Numbered from the stretch's first letter, positions 8,060-16,926 are shown. The stretch is DNA of 64,000 bases from Salibacterium lacus (GCF_042684865.1 NZ_JBHUML010000005.1:124001-188000), one strand, 5' to 3'. Numbers and translations are program-made. Notes: generated by a model not told the origin, from the sequence alone.

Positions 8060-8431
8060 TTACTGCGTGTCCATCATGAGGCGGTTGTTCGAAGGAAGAA
8101 CGTGGGTGGCAAGATACATGTGAAAATAATATTCGCCTAAAGCCAGAACCGCAGCAGCGATGGCCGCTCCTGCTGCGGGGACCTCTACTCCAGGGATAAC
8201 GGCCCCCGCTCCCCACAACAGAATAAACGCAAGCACAAAATCCGCCAGCACCGCAGGAACATTCTGGATTTTCGGCAGAATAAACATATCTCCAGGGTAG
8301 GAAACCGCCCCCACAATGACGGTAAGAAGCAGGACCGATAAGAACGAAACGCCGTATATAATGCCAAGAATCAGAAACAGCACAATAAGAGTCATTATTC
8401 CTTTTATCAAAAGCGCTTTCGCGTGCTCCAT
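8060..8431 (-). CDS. DUF2512 (YndM-like) membrane protein
   Basis: 123 residues. The start at 8431 has AAAGGAGG 7 bases upstream. It begins MEHAKALLIKGIMTLIVLF and has four hydrophobic segments, with GDMFILPKIQN between spans two and three, the signature of the small DUF2512 family found in spore formers. Function unknown. Confidence 0.85.
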   Translation of the reverse strand: MEHAKALLIKGIMTLIVLFLILGIIYGVSFLSVLLLTVIVGAVSYPGDMFILPKIQNVPAVLADFVLAFILLWGAGAVIPGVEVPAAGAAIAAAVLALGEYYFHMYLATHVLPSNNRLMMDTQ

Positions 8432-8577
8432 AAGGAACCTCCTTTCGTTCTTTATAGTTTCCTTTTCCCATATCCTGTATTCGTTCAAACCGGTCCCGGT
8501 GAATCCACGTTATACGACAAAAATTTCTGTGCGCGTCACCATAACGTTCTGGACCAGATTATCCTGCATTCGAAAAT

Positions 8578-8607
8578 AAAAAAGACATTCCGCAGAAGAA
8601 ATGCCTT
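8578..8607 (-). terminator. Terminator of sspH
   Basis: On the minus strand GGCATT pairs with AATGTC (one G-T pair) across a short loop and is followed by TTTTTT. Confidence 0.65.
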
Positions 8608-8786
8608 TAATCTTCAATCAAATCGTGCAGCGGCACGGTCAGTTCATGGTCGGGATCCCCAAGCGAATAGATCCTTGCTGTATTATCTTCATCATGGACG
8701 CGCTGAATATAGACCGGCGTTCCGTCGTAAGTGACGCCTGCCATAACAGGTGATTCCGAAATTTCCTTTGCACGTAATATATCCAT
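8607..8786 (-). CDS. sspH: Small acid-soluble spore protein, H type
   Basis: 59 residues that begin MDILRAKEISESPVMAGVTY, then DGTPVYIQRV, TARIYSLGDP and end VPLHDLIED. This is the SspH family pattern (MDIxRAKEIxxSPxMxxVTYxGxPVYIQ). These minor spore proteins are made in the forespore under sigma-G. The ribosome site AGGAGGGCCTGCA lies just upstream. The gene marks the host as an endospore former. Confidence 0.93.
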   Translation of the reverse strand: MDILRAKEISESPVMAGVTYDGTPVYIQRVHDEDNTARIYSLGDPDHELTVPLHDLIED

Positions 8787-8935
8787 TGCAGGCCCTCCTT
8801 TGTTCTTCTGTCGTTAGGGTAAGCAGACCTGAAACATTTATGCGGCGGAATGATTGATTTTGCTGGAAAAGATACAGAATAGTAAACGTTGGCGGTATTT
8901 TATGTAGAGGCTTCCGCCGGGACAAATTCCATTGA

Positions 8936-8975
8936 GGACACTATGCCGCCATATTGATTATTTAGTGTTCTCTCC
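8936..8975. repeat. Family C (GGACACTATGCCGC) short copy
   Basis: GGACACTATGCCGCC (8936-8950) is followed about 12 bases later by TTAGTGTTC, its inverted partner. This is a minimal copy of the module found at 10475, 11724 and 27490. The rest of the 480-base gap 8787-9267 shows nothing else clear. Confidence 0.6.
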
Positions 8976-9267
8976 CCTCTCCTCCCACCGGCTTCCAATA
9001 GTTTCTTCTATAACAGTGCATTCATCGAGAAAGAAAGTGACATAATAACAAATGCGAAAATACTGTGGCATAATCTTGACTTTTTTGTTTCAGATAAGAA
9101 TTTCATGTGGTGATGTGGCAGAAGTTGCTATGTTTCTTACTGGTATGGTCAGTTATTCTCTTCACAACAGGAATATGATCGAAACTTTTAACACAGATTT
9201 TAGCAAGTTTTATTCTTATACATGAGGGAAAAATACTATATGCTTCTTAAGAAAGGTGGAGAAACAT

Positions 9268-10365
9268 ATGAAAATGAAAGCTGCCGTCACACCAGCCGAA
9301 AGTGCTCCGTTTGAAATTGAAGAAGTAGAGCTTCAGGAACCACAGACAAACGAAGTATTAATAAAAGTTGTCGCTTCGGGTGTCTGCCATACCGATGCTG
9401 TAGCGCGGGACCAGGAAGCTCCCACTCCTCTGCCCGCCGTTCTGGGTCATGAAGGCTCAGGGATTATTGAAAAAGTCGGACCCGGGGTGAAGTCAGTGGA
9501 GGAAGGAGACCATGTTGTTCTTTCTTATGTATCCTGCGGTCAATGTGAAAACTGCTTACAGGGCAACATTGCTTACTGTGAACGAATGACCCCATTGAAC
9601 TTCGGCGGTAAGATGCTGGATGGTTCACAGCGACTGTCAAAAGACGGAGAACATTTATCCTCCTTTTTTGGCCAATCCTCGTTTGGCATGTATGCCGTCG
9701 CAAATGAGCGCAACGTTGTAAAAGTTGACAAAGATATTGATTTGGCTGTTCTTGGACCGCTGGGCTGCGGGATTCAAACAGGAAGCGGAACCGTGCTGAA
9801 CAAATTAAAACCTCAATTCGGTGAAACAATCGCTGTCTACGGATGCGGCGCTGTAGGTTTAAGTGCCATCATGGGTGCCCGGTTAACCGGTGTTTCTAAA
9901 ATTATGGCCGTGGATGTGCATGACAGCAGACTGGAACTGGCCAAAGAACTTGGAGCCACCCACACCTTTAATGGAAGTGAAGTAGACGTTGTCGAGGAAA
10001 TTAATAAAGAAACAGACGGCGGCACTCATTATGCTGTAGAAACAACAGGCGCAGCTAAAGTAACAAGGCAGTCACTGCAGGCTCTGCGTCCTATGGGCAC
10101 TTCCGCAGTAGTGGGAATGACACAGGATATGAGTTTTAATGTATTTGATGACGTGATGGCCGAAGGAAAATCGCTGTCCGGAGCTATAGAAGGAGAATCC
10201 ATACCTCAAATATTTATTCCCCGGCTGATTGATTTTTATAAAAAAGGGAAATTCCCTTTCGACCGATTAGTGAAATATTACAATTTAGAAGACATCAATC
10301 AAGCTTTTGATGATTCAGCAAATGGATCAACCGTTAAACCGATCGTAAAAATGGATCATGCCTAA
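9268..10365 (+). CDS. Zinc-dependent NAD(P) alcohol dehydrogenase, aryl-alcohol type
   Basis: 365 residues from the ATG at 9268, which has AAAGGTGGAG 7 bases upstream. Medium-chain dehydrogenase fold: catalytic zinc ligands in GVCHTDA and GHEGSG, structural-zinc cysteines in CGQCENCLQGNIAYC, and Rossmann motif VYGCGAVGLSA. The segment GPLGCGIQTGSGTVLN is typical of the aryl/benzyl-alcohol and class III-like group. It would interconvert an alcohol and an aldehyde in the cytosol; the substrate is not evident. It stands alone with its own terminator. Confidence 0.9.
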   Translation: MKMKAAVTPAESAPFEIEEVELQEPQTNEVLIKVVASGVCHTDAVARDQEAPTPLPAVLGHEGSGIIEKVGPGVKSVEEGDHVVLSYVSCGQCENCLQGNIAYCERMTPLNFGGKMLDGSQRLSKDGEHLSSFFGQSSFGMYAVANERNVVKVDKDIDLAVLGPLGCGIQTGSGTVLNKLKPQFGETIAVYGCGAVGLSAIMGARLTGVSKIMAVDVHDSRLELAKELGATHTFNGSEVDVVEEINKETDGGTHYAVETTGAAKVTRQSLQALRPMGTSAVVGMTQDMSFNVFDDVMAEGKSLSGAIEGESIPQIFIPRLIDFYKKGKFPFDRLVKYYNLEDINQAFDDSANGSTVKPIVKMDHA

Positions 10366-10389
10366 TCGAAGCCGGTCATACGCCGGGTC

Positions 10390-10424
10390 AAAGGGGCTTC
10401 CTGCATCAGGACAGCCCCTTTTTC
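10390..10424 (+). terminator. Terminator of the alcohol dehydrogenase
   Basis: GGGGCT and AGCCCC arms with an inner CCTG/CAGG pair are followed by TTTTT. Confidence 0.85.
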
Positions 10425-10474
10425 TGTTCGTTCGAGCAAATGCATGTTCACGATGTAAAGGGAATCTTTCGAAA

Positions 10475-10672
10475 GGGACACTACGAATGAAAAAAGCGGC
10501 ATAGTGTTCTCCGAATCCATGCCCGTGGGCACTATACGGCTGAAGGGCTGTGTTAGTGGTTCCCGTTTTCTGCGGGTGGAAACTATTCATAGATAATAGA
10601 ATGATAGTGTACCCAAAACTCACGCTGGAAAACACTAAGCCACCATATCAATCACTTAGTGTCCACTCCCTT
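10475..10672. repeat. Family C module (~200 bp)
   Basis: Alternating GGACACTA and TAGTGT-type sequences: GGGACACTACG, GGCATAGTGT, GTGGGCACTATACGGC, GATAGTGTACC, AACACTAAGCC and TTAGTGTCC. The same order appears at 11724-11925 and, more diverged, at 27490-27690, so the whole ~200-bp module is the repeated unit. Confidence 0.7.
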
Positions 10673-10766
10673 TCCAGCGCCACAAAAAGATGGAAACCCG
10701 GCCGGCTTCCATCCTCTGCCCTATTAAGACTGTCCGATTCTTTCTACCACACGCTGGATGCGGCCA

Positions 10767-10910
10767 CCGTCCATTTCGTACACCTTTCACGCCCTGTTTA
10801 TCCAGTCCGTTCGTCGGTTCATCCAAAACGACGACGCTCGGCTTCTCCATAATGGCCTGCGCAATCCCAAGGCGCTGCTTCATGCCTAACGAATACTTCT
10901 TCTGCTGAGT
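10767..10910 (-). pseudogene. Remnant of an ABC transporter ATPase
   Basis: About 48 codons (QKKYSLGMKQRLGIAQAI ... VVVLDEPTNGLD) carry the ABC signature region, Walker B and D-loop of a BcrA/lantibiotic-type ATPase. The N-terminal part with Walker A and the C-terminal part are missing; the frame continues as unrelated sequence into the family C repeat. The signature reads YSLGMKQR, as in that ABC subfamily. Confidence 0.8.
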
Positions 10911-10968
10911 TTCGATTTATTGCTTTGATATTATTATCATAATATGGTACAGTTAGAGCATAATAAAA

Positions 10969-10999
10969 GGCAGGGACAGCGGAAACTGCCCCTGCCTCT
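10969..10999. terminator. Inverted repeat, possible terminator
   Basis: GGCAGGG and CCCTGCC arms around a 16-nt loop, followed by a T-containing stretch. No intact gene ends here, so it is probably left over from the decayed region. Confidence 0.5.
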
Positions 11000-11050
11000 T
11001 GAACGATGCAGACGGCCCTTCAAAGAGGGCAACAATTTCAGTAGGTTATG

Positions 11051-11100
11051 AAAACCCCATCCTTTTTAGAGTTGCCTCTCTAATGTAAGGATGGGGTTTT
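11051..11100. terminator. Perfect 14-bp inverted repeat, terminator-like
   Basis: AAAACCCCATCCTT (11051-11064) and its exact complement at 11087-11100, ending in TTTT. It can act on both strands. Confidence 0.65.
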
Positions 11101-11245
11101 ACTTTCTGCCTGAGATCATGATAAGCAATACCGTCAAGAGTATCATGATGACCTCAAAAAACAAAAATGGCCCACTCTTCATGAGAAATCCCGATGGATA
11201 TAGCTAGAGTATTGATTATGCAGCCTCAGCGTTTCCTGAAAAAAC

Positions 11246-11642
11246 TTATTCGGACCGGGGATGTGAGGTTTGGTTTAAAAGGATCACGCTGATTATACCG
11301 GCCAGGAATGGTAGCGAGGACATGATGATGATTTGACTGTTCAGCGTCCCCTCTAAAGAATGAAAAATGGCAAATATGGAACCACTCACCAATCCAACCA
11401 TTGCTGCATACGTTGCCGCCGGATAATTCGCGAGAAGGTAACGGATGAGTTTACTTATAAACAAAACGCCGGCTACCATCCCGGAACCGATGGCAGCTAT
11501 AATTGGCAGGTTCAGCGTCATCAGTGCCTATCATCTGTCCTATATAAAAGTCACCGGTCCTCACATAACTAATCACAAATCCGCCTCCGAAAACGATTAG
11601 CAGATTAATCGAGAACAGTAGTAAACCTGCGTTCTTCTGCAT
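11246..11642 (-). pseudogene. DUF368 membrane protein remnant, frameshifted
   Basis: The frame at 11246-11521 encodes 91 residues (NLPIIAAIGSGMVAGVLFISKLIRYLL ... YAAMVGLVSGSIFAIF ... ISVILLN) that match the C-terminal half of DUF368 integral membrane proteins. A second frame (11451-11642, MQKNAGLLLFSINLLIVFGGG) supplies a possible N-terminal span, but the two are out of phase near 11520 and the middle of the protein is missing. I call it a broken gene. Full-length relatives are much longer. Confidence 0.65.
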
Positions 11643-11723
11643 CTTTGCCCCCTCTTTCTATTTATCCTGCTCTTATTTTACAACCCATAAATTCACATTT
11701 CTACCATCTTCATATGTATACTA

Positions 11724-11925
11724 AGGGACACTGCGATGGAAAAACAGTGGCATAGTGTCCTTCCATCCTGCATCCGTGGACATTATGCCGCGGGAATCCG
11801 GCGCCATTGGTTCCTCTTTTTCACCGGTGGATACTAATCGCAGTAAACAGAGGGATGTGTCCACAACCTGCCCTTGCATGGACACTAGCACATGAACTCA
11901 TTAACTTAGTGTCCCCTTATTCTCC
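11724..11925. repeat. Family C module (~200 bp)
   Basis: GGGACACTGCG, GGCATAGTGTCC, CCGTGGACATTATGCCGC, GTGGATACTAA, GCATGGACACTAGC and TTAGTGTCCCC in the same order as at 10475-10672. It fills most of the gap between the DUF368 remnant and the aminotransferase terminator. Confidence 0.72.
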
Positions 11926-11941
11926 CCCATCCCCGCAACGC

Positions 11942-11980
11942 AAAAAAAGATGGAACCCCGCTCGCAGGATTCCATCCATC
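11942..11980 (-). terminator. Terminator of the aminotransferase
   Basis: On the minus strand GATGGAATCC and GGGTTCCATC arms are followed by TTTTTTT. Confidence 0.85.
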
Positions 11981-11986
11981 AGCATC

Positions 11987-13174
11987 TTATTTCTGCACCG
12001 GCGCGCTGTTCATGACTTCCACCAGTCGTTTCATGCCTTCTTCAATCAACTCCGGTTCGGCGTTGGTGAAGTTGAGGCGCATCGTGTTCTGGGCGGGCTG
12101 GTTTACGTAGAACGGGGCGCCGGGTACGAAGGCGACGCCGTTGTCGACCGCGTCGTCGAGGAGCGCTTTCGTGTTCACGTATTCCGGCATGGAAACCCAG
12201 AAGAACATGCCGCCTTTTGGTTCGTGGTAGCGGATGTCGATGTCATCGGCGCGATCGAAAATGTCTTTCATGACGTGCATCCGTTCTTTATACGTGCGCT
12301 GCAGCGTGCGGATGTGGGCGTCGAGATCAAAGTCCTCGAGCAGCTTCACGAGCGCGTGCTGGGTAAGCGAGTTCGTGTGCAGGTCGGTCGCCTGCTTCGC
12401 CTGGGCCATCATCCGGAGGATCTGATACGGCCCCGTGATCCAGCCGGTGCGCATAGCGGGCACGACGGTTTTCGAGAAGGTGCTCGTGTAGACGACGTAT
12501 TTGTTTTCATCGAGTGAAGCAAGCGGCGCCACGGTTTCTGCTTCATCGAACTTGATGTCGCCGTACGGGTCATCTTCGAATACGATCGTGTGGTACTTTT
12601 CCGCGAGCCGGAGCAGTTCTTTTCTCCGCTCGAGCGACCAGACTTTTCCGTCGGGGTTGGAGTACGTCGGAACGATGTAGATACACTTCGGCTTCAGCTG
12701 CTGGATTTTTGTTTCGAGATCCTCTTTTGTCATGCCGTCGTTGTCTGCGTCCACCGGCACGATGTTCACTTCATAGGACTGGAAGACCTGAATGGCGGCA
12801 AGGTACGTCGGATTTTCGGTAAGCACGATGTCGCCGGGATTGAACATAACGCGGGCGAACAGGTCAATCGCCTGCTGCGAGCCGGAGGTGATGAGCACGT
12901 TTTCCGGCATGCGGTGGATTCCCTTGTCCGCCATGCGTTCCGTCAGTTTTGACCGGAGTGCCGGAACACCTTCCGTTTCGCCGTACTGGAGTGCTTTGGC
13001 ATCGGTGTCGAGCGCTTTGTTGAACGCCTCCCGCACTTCTTCGACCGGGAACAGATTCTCATCCGGAAGTCCGCCCGCAAATGAGATGACATCCCCGCGA
13101 TTGACGACTTTTAAAATATCCCGCACCGCCGAAGACTGCATGTGGTTGACCCGTTTTGCAAAACCGTATTTCAT
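11987..13174 (-). CDS. PLP-dependent aminotransferase, 2-aminoadipate/aromatic type
   Basis: 395 residues of a class I/II aminotransferase. The N-terminal VISFAGGLPDENLFP, the ALQYGETEGVPALR segment, the ITSGSQQAIDL pocket, NPTYLAA and the PLP-lysine motif YTSTFSKTVVPAMRTGW are all present. It has the length of stand-alone enzymes (no GntR domain). This group includes 2-aminoadipate transaminase (LysN) and related branched-chain or aromatic aminotransferases; the substrate is not fixed by sequence. It is separately transcribed, with its own terminator, downstream of the PTS operon. Confidence 0.9.
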   Translation of the reverse strand: MKYGFAKRVNHMQSSAVRDILKVVNRGDVISFAGGLPDENLFPVEEVREAFNKALDTDAKALQYGETEGVPALRSKLTERMADKGIHRMPENVLITSGSQQAIDLFARVMFNPGDIVLTENPTYLAAIQVFQSYEVNIVPVDADNDGMTKEDLETKIQQLKPKCIYIVPTYSNPDGKVWSLERRKELLRLAEKYHTIVFEDDPYGDIKFDEAETVAPLASLDENKYVVYTSTFSKTVVPAMRTGWITGPYQILRMMAQAKQATDLHTNSLTQHALVKLLEDFDLDAHIRTLQRTYKERMHVMKDIFDRADDIDIRYHEPKGGMFFWVSMPEYVNTKALLDDAVDNGVAFVPGAPFYVNQPAQNTMRLNFTNAEPELIEEGMKRLVEVMNSAPVQK

Positions 13175-13258
13175 GAGCGTTAGCCCCTTTATCGTGGATT
13201 ATTACGCCTACTTATTATAACACAGCGGCGCGTAGAATCCGATACGAAGACAGAATGT

Positions 13259-14311
13259 TCAGCCATCTGGATGCAGGATGACTTTGCTGAACGGTTCTTC
13301 CTGGTTGATGATGTTTTCAAAAACGACGGGGCCTTCCTCGAGAGGCAGGCGGTGCGAGATGACGGGGGCCATCTCGAGGGTTCCGTCCGCAAGAGCCGCG
13401 GCGGTTGCGCTCCATTCGCGGCCGGGAAACGGAGCGGAGACGGCATTCCATCCGCCGAGGACGCGGAGTTCGTTGCGTACAATGCGTTCAAAGTAGTAGC
13501 GTTCAAACGTGATATCATTGTACGGAATGCCCATGTAGATGACATCGCCGCCTTTTTTCGGCAGGGCGAGCACCTGGACAGACGTGACCGGGGATCCGGC
13601 GGATTCAACGGCGGCGTCCACTCCCTCTCCGTTGTATGCAAGCAGCGCTTCTTCCACGTTCTGCTCTTTTGGATTCAGGCAGACGTCGGCGCCGAGGCGG
13701 GCGGCGCGTTCGAGCTTGGACGGATCGATATCGATCGCATAGACGTTATCTGCGCCGAATTGTTTGGCCCACTGGATGCTGAGCAGCCCAATATTGCCGC
13801 AGCCAAGCACAGCAGTTGCTGCGCCCGGCTCCAAAGCCGAGCGGTACAAGGCGTGCAGGGCGACCGCGGACGGCTCCATCAGCGCTGCCGCGTCCATCGT
13901 TACGCCTTCCGGTACCGGCACAACGTTGGCGGCGGGTAGTTTCGTCTGTTCGGCAAAAGCGCCCGGCCGGAAAGCGCCGAGCACCGTGAGTGCCTGACAG
14001 CGGGCCGGGTTTCCTTTTTCGCATTCCCGGCACGTCCCGCACGGAAAGGCGGGGCATCCGGCCACCCGGTCCCCCGGCTTCACGTGGGTGACACCTGTTC
14101 CGACTGCAAGCACCGTGCCTGCGAATTCATGGCCGAACGTCATGCCCTTCACATACGGGCCGAGCTTGGCATACCGGGACAAATCCGACCCGCAGATGCC
14201 GGCGGCCGCCACCTGTATCACGACGTCATCCGGCGCGGTCACTTCCGGCAGCGGCACGTCTTCCATCCGGAGATCCTTCTTCCCGTGCAGCGTCAGCGCC
14301 TTCATCATCAT
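13259..14311 (-). CDS. gatD: Zinc dehydrogenase, galactitol-1-phosphate 5-dehydrogenase-like
   Basis: 350 residues. Medium-chain dehydrogenase with GICGSDLSRY and GHEFAG (catalytic zinc), CGTCRECEKGNPARC (structural zinc) and VLGCGNIGLLSIQWAKQFGA (NAD site). The ending, ERIVRNELRVLGGWNAVSAPFPGREW, is characteristic of galactitol-1-phosphate 5-dehydrogenases, which oxidise the phosphorylated polyol delivered by the PTS to tagatose-6-phosphate. As last gene of the PTS operon it overlaps the 54-aa gene by 4 bases. The ribosome site AGAGGAA lies 8 bases upstream. Confidence 0.85.
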   Translation of the reverse strand: MMMKALTLHGKKDLRMEDVPLPEVTAPDDVVIQVAAAGICGSDLSRYAKLGPYVKGMTFGHEFAGTVLAVGTGVTHVKPGDRVAGCPAFPCGTCRECEKGNPARCQALTVLGAFRPGAFAEQTKLPAANVVPVPEGVTMDAAALMEPSAVALHALYRSALEPGAATAVLGCGNIGLLSIQWAKQFGADNVYAIDIDPSKLERAARLGADVCLNPKEQNVEEALLAYNGEGVDAAVESAGSPVTSVQVLALPKKGGDVIYMGIPYNDITFERYYFERIVRNELRVLGGWNAVSAPFPGREWSATAAALADGTLEMAPVISHRLPLEEGPVVFENIINQEEPFSKVILHPDG

Positions 14312-14472
14312 GACGACGATTCCTCTGTGTTCCCGCGGCCGAACCGGCGCCGGAAGATACCGATGGATGCCGCTGCCACGAGAATGGTATTAATCCACGT
14401 CTGGTTCGCCGTATACATATCAAGTACCGGATTCAACGGACCGAGCATCGTTTCCACCATCGATTGAATCAT
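14308..14472 (-). CDS. 54-aa single-span membrane protein in the PTS operon
   Basis: 54 residues, starting MIQSMVETMLGPLNPVLDMY, with one hydrophobic segment (WINTILVAAASIGIF) followed by RRRFGR and a polar tail. A GAGGGG ribosome site precedes the ATG at 14472. Its start overlaps the stop of the upstream dehydrogenase by 4 bases, and its stop overlaps the start of gatD by 3 to 4 bases, so it is wedged exactly between two coupled genes. Positively charged residues after the span suggest the N-terminus faces out. I do not recognise a family; a regulator or stabiliser of the EIIC permease is a guess. Confidence 0.75.
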   Translation of the reverse strand: MIQSMVETMLGPLNPVLDMYTANQTWINTILVAAASIGIFRRRFGRGNTEESSS

Positions 14473-15524
14473 GTATTATCCCCTCTTTCTTCCATATTGA
14501 CAGGCGTCAAGGACACTTTAATGCCTCCGCCGTTTTTAATCGCGTCGTACGCTTCGTCCCACTGCGTGATATCGAATTCGTGGGTAATCAGAGCCTTCGT
14601 ATCAACGGTTCCGCTTCGTATGAGTTCCAGGCTCGGTTCCCAGTCGGCCGCTTTCTGGCTGCGGGTGCCGGTCACCTGGATTTCTTTCTGGATGATGTCG
14701 CTTGCATTCAGCGAGACTTTCTCCTCCGGAAAAATACCGACCTGGACGTACTGTCCTTTTTTCGTCAAGAGATCCAGTCCCATATTAGCCGCCGGCGGAG
14801 CGCCGGTGCATTCGAAAACAAGATCGGCGCCGTATCCGGACGTGCGCTCCAAAACGATATCTTTCACATTCTCTGTTTCGATGTTGATCTGCTCATCGAT
14901 GCCAAGTTCCTCCGCTTTGGCAAGCCTCGTCTTATCGTGGCTGAGACCGGTGATGATGACCGAAGCGCCTCCCGCCTGGAGCACCTGCGCGGTCAATAGG
15001 CCGATCGGGCCGGGGCCGAGAACGACCGCGGTGTCCCCTTTTCCTACCTCTGCTTTTTCTACCGCGTGATACGCACAGGCGAGCGGTTCGGTTAACGAGG
15101 CTGCTTCATAATCGACTTCCTCCGGCAGCACATGGATGCTTTCTTTACGCGCAATGACGTAATTCGTCCAGCCGCCATCCTGCTTGGAGCCGAGGCCGAC
15201 GCGGCGGGGACAAAGGTTGTAGTCCCCGCTTTCACAGTACCGGCACTCCCCGCAGATGTCGTACGTCGTCTCGGTGGTCACCCGGTCTCCCGGGCGGCAT
15301 TCGGTGACATTGCTTCCTATTTGCACGACAACTCCGGAAAATTCATGACCGAGAATAACCGGTGTTTTCACGTTATAATGCCCTTCGTAAGCATGCAGAT
15401 CCGACCCGCAGACACCGGCATATTTCACTTCGATTTTCACCTGGTCCGGTCCGGGAGCAGGTTCCGGTACGTCTTTGACGATGAGATGGCCGTACCCTTT
15501 TTGTTCTTTCACAAGCGCCTGCAT
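14469..15524 (-). CDS. Zinc-dependent polyol dehydrogenase (sorbitol/L-iditol dehydrogenase family)
   Basis: 351 residues from the ATG at 15524, with AGGAGG 8 bases upstream; a GTG one codon earlier is possible. Motifs: GVCGSDLHAYEG and GHEFSG (catalytic zinc), CGECRYCESGDYNLC (structural zinc), VLGPGPIGLLTAQVLQAGGA (Rossmann). It resembles sorbitol and threonine dehydrogenases. It is a second, distinct dehydrogenase in the hexitol operon, so the operon may handle two polyols or two steps. It overlaps the 54-aa gene by 4 bases. Confidence 0.87.
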   Translation of the reverse strand: MQALVKEQKGYGHLIVKDVPEPAPGPDQVKIEVKYAGVCGSDLHAYEGHYNVKTPVILGHEFSGVVVQIGSNVTECRPGDRVTTETTYDICGECRYCESGDYNLCPRRVGLGSKQDGGWTNYVIARKESIHVLPEEVDYEAASLTEPLACAYHAVEKAEVGKGDTAVVLGPGPIGLLTAQVLQAGGASVIITGLSHDKTRLAKAEELGIDEQINIETENVKDIVLERTSGYGADLVFECTGAPPAANMGLDLLTKKGQYVQVGIFPEEKVSLNASDIIQKEIQVTGTRSQKAADWEPSLELIRSGTVDTKALITHEFDITQWDEAYDAIKNGGGIKVSLTPVNMEERGDNT

Positions 15525-15545
15525 CACGCGTTCCTCCTTTTTTCG

Positions 15546-16808
15546 TTAATTAAAGAGCGAGAAGAATTTGTAGATGACGTAGTTGATCATGTTGCCGCCC
15601 TGGTCGAGACTCGAAATCTGACTCGTTCCTTCCGGCATATCGAACTGCGCTGCTTCGCCCATCTGGGTATGAATCTGGGCGACATCGGTTGCCATGTAGA
15701 GCGTGAGTGCGATCATGACGGTGCCGACAATGACGGAGTGAATGATGTTGCCCCGCGCGGCTCCGACGATAAAGGCGACGATGAATGGAATCGTGGCAAG
15801 GTCCCCGAACGGAAGTACATTGTTACCAGGCAGCACAATCGCAAGGGCCACCGTAATCGGAACGAGGATGAGTGCCGTCGCAATAACCGCCGGATGACCG
15901 ATTGCTACCGCTGCGTCGAGGCCGATATAGATGTCTTTCGCGCCGAATTTACGCTGCAGCAGATCACGCGCCGACTGCGATATCGGCATGAGCCCTTCCA
16001 TCAGAATCTTCACCATCCGCGGCATCAAGAGCATCACGGCAGCCATTGTAATACCGATGTTGAACACTTCCCCAAACGGATATCCTGCCAGAATGCCAAG
16101 CGCGATTCCGAGAAACAGGCCGATGAAAATCGATTCGCCGAAGACGCCGAAGCGTTTCTGGATCGTCTCCGGGTCGGCGTGGAGCTTCTTGATTCCAGGG
16201 ATCCGCTGCACCAGCCATACGAGCGGAATGCCAAGCGGTGCGTAGGAGGCCGTGCTTCCGGTTGCCACCGATACGCCGGGCAGATCGAATTCGCGCTCGA
16301 GAATCGGCGCGGTCCAGTCCGCGATCTTAAGACACACAATTTCAAACAGAATCGCCGCAATCAATCCTTGAATGATGCTGCCGCTCATCACATAAACCAT
16401 GCCTGCCATAAACGCGAAGTGCCAGAAGTTCCAGATATCGACGTTCATCGTTTTCGTTGTTTTTGTAACCAGCATGATAACGTTTACAAGAAGGGCCAGC
16501 GGAATAATAAACGCGGCAATCGGGATTCCCCAGGAAATCGTGGACGCCGCCGGCCAGCCGATATCAATCACGTTCAGTTCGACACCGAGCCGCTCCACCA
16601 TCGCTTCGGCGGCAGGCCCTAAATTATCGACAAGCAGTCCGACGACAAGGTTGATGCCGACAAACGCCACCCCGATCGTCAACCCGGAACGAAATGCCTT
16701 ACCGGGCTTCTGTCCGAAGCCAATACCGATGATGAAAATAACCACAGGCAGTATAACCGTCGGACCGATATTCAAAAATGCCTGAAAACCATCTATAAGT
16801 CCCTGCAC
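15546..16808 (-). CDS. gatC: PTS galactitol-type permease, EIIC
   Basis: 420 residues, starting with GTG at 16808 (GGGGGA 7 bases upstream). About ten membrane spans. Signature stretches include FLNIGPTVILPVVIFIIGIGFGQKPGKAFRSGL, GWPAASTISWGIP, PRMVKILMEGLMPIS and GHPAVIATALILVP, all typical of the EIIC-Gat family. It moves the hexitol across the membrane during phosphorylation by the EIIB partner. A hairpin lies between EIIB and this gene. Confidence 0.93.
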   Translation of the reverse strand: MQGLIDGFQAFLNIGPTVILPVVIFIIGIGFGQKPGKAFRSGLTIGVAFVGINLVVGLLVDNLGPAAEAMVERLGVELNVIDIGWPAASTISWGIPIAAFIIPLALLVNVIMLVTKTTKTMNVDIWNFWHFAFMAGMVYVMSGSIIQGLIAAILFEIVCLKIADWTAPILEREFDLPGVSVATGSTASYAPLGIPLVWLVQRIPGIKKLHADPETIQKRFGVFGESIFIGLFLGIALGILAGYPFGEVFNIGITMAAVMLLMPRMVKILMEGLMPISQSARDLLQRKFGAKDIYIGLDAAVAIGHPAVIATALILVPITVALAIVLPGNNVLPFGDLATIPFIVAFIVGAARGNIIHSVIVGTVMIALTLYMATDVAQIHTQMGEAAQFDMPEGTSQISSLDQGGNMINYVIYKFFSLFN

Positions 16809-16888
16809 AATGTTTCCCCCTTGATAAATAAATAATTATTTATTCCATAATTAGTAATAAATGTATAAATGATAAATAAAAGTACACC

Positions 16889-16916
16889 CCTCCCGGACGC
16901 CGGCCGTTCCGGGAGG
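16889..16916. other. Intercistronic hairpin between EIIB and EIIC genes
   Basis: CCTCCCGGA (16889-16897) and TCCGGGAGG (16908-16916) form a perfect 9-bp stem. On the operon (minus) strand no T-run follows, so it looks like an mRNA-stability or processing structure that could set EIIA/EIIB above EIIC, not a terminator. Confidence 0.65.
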
Positions 16917-16926
16917 TTTTAGTTTT

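Noticed and set aside
15132..16622. 496-codon plus-strand frame across the EIIC and polyol dehydrogenase genes
   Set aside because: Antisense to two well-supported genes; no domain and no ribosome site.
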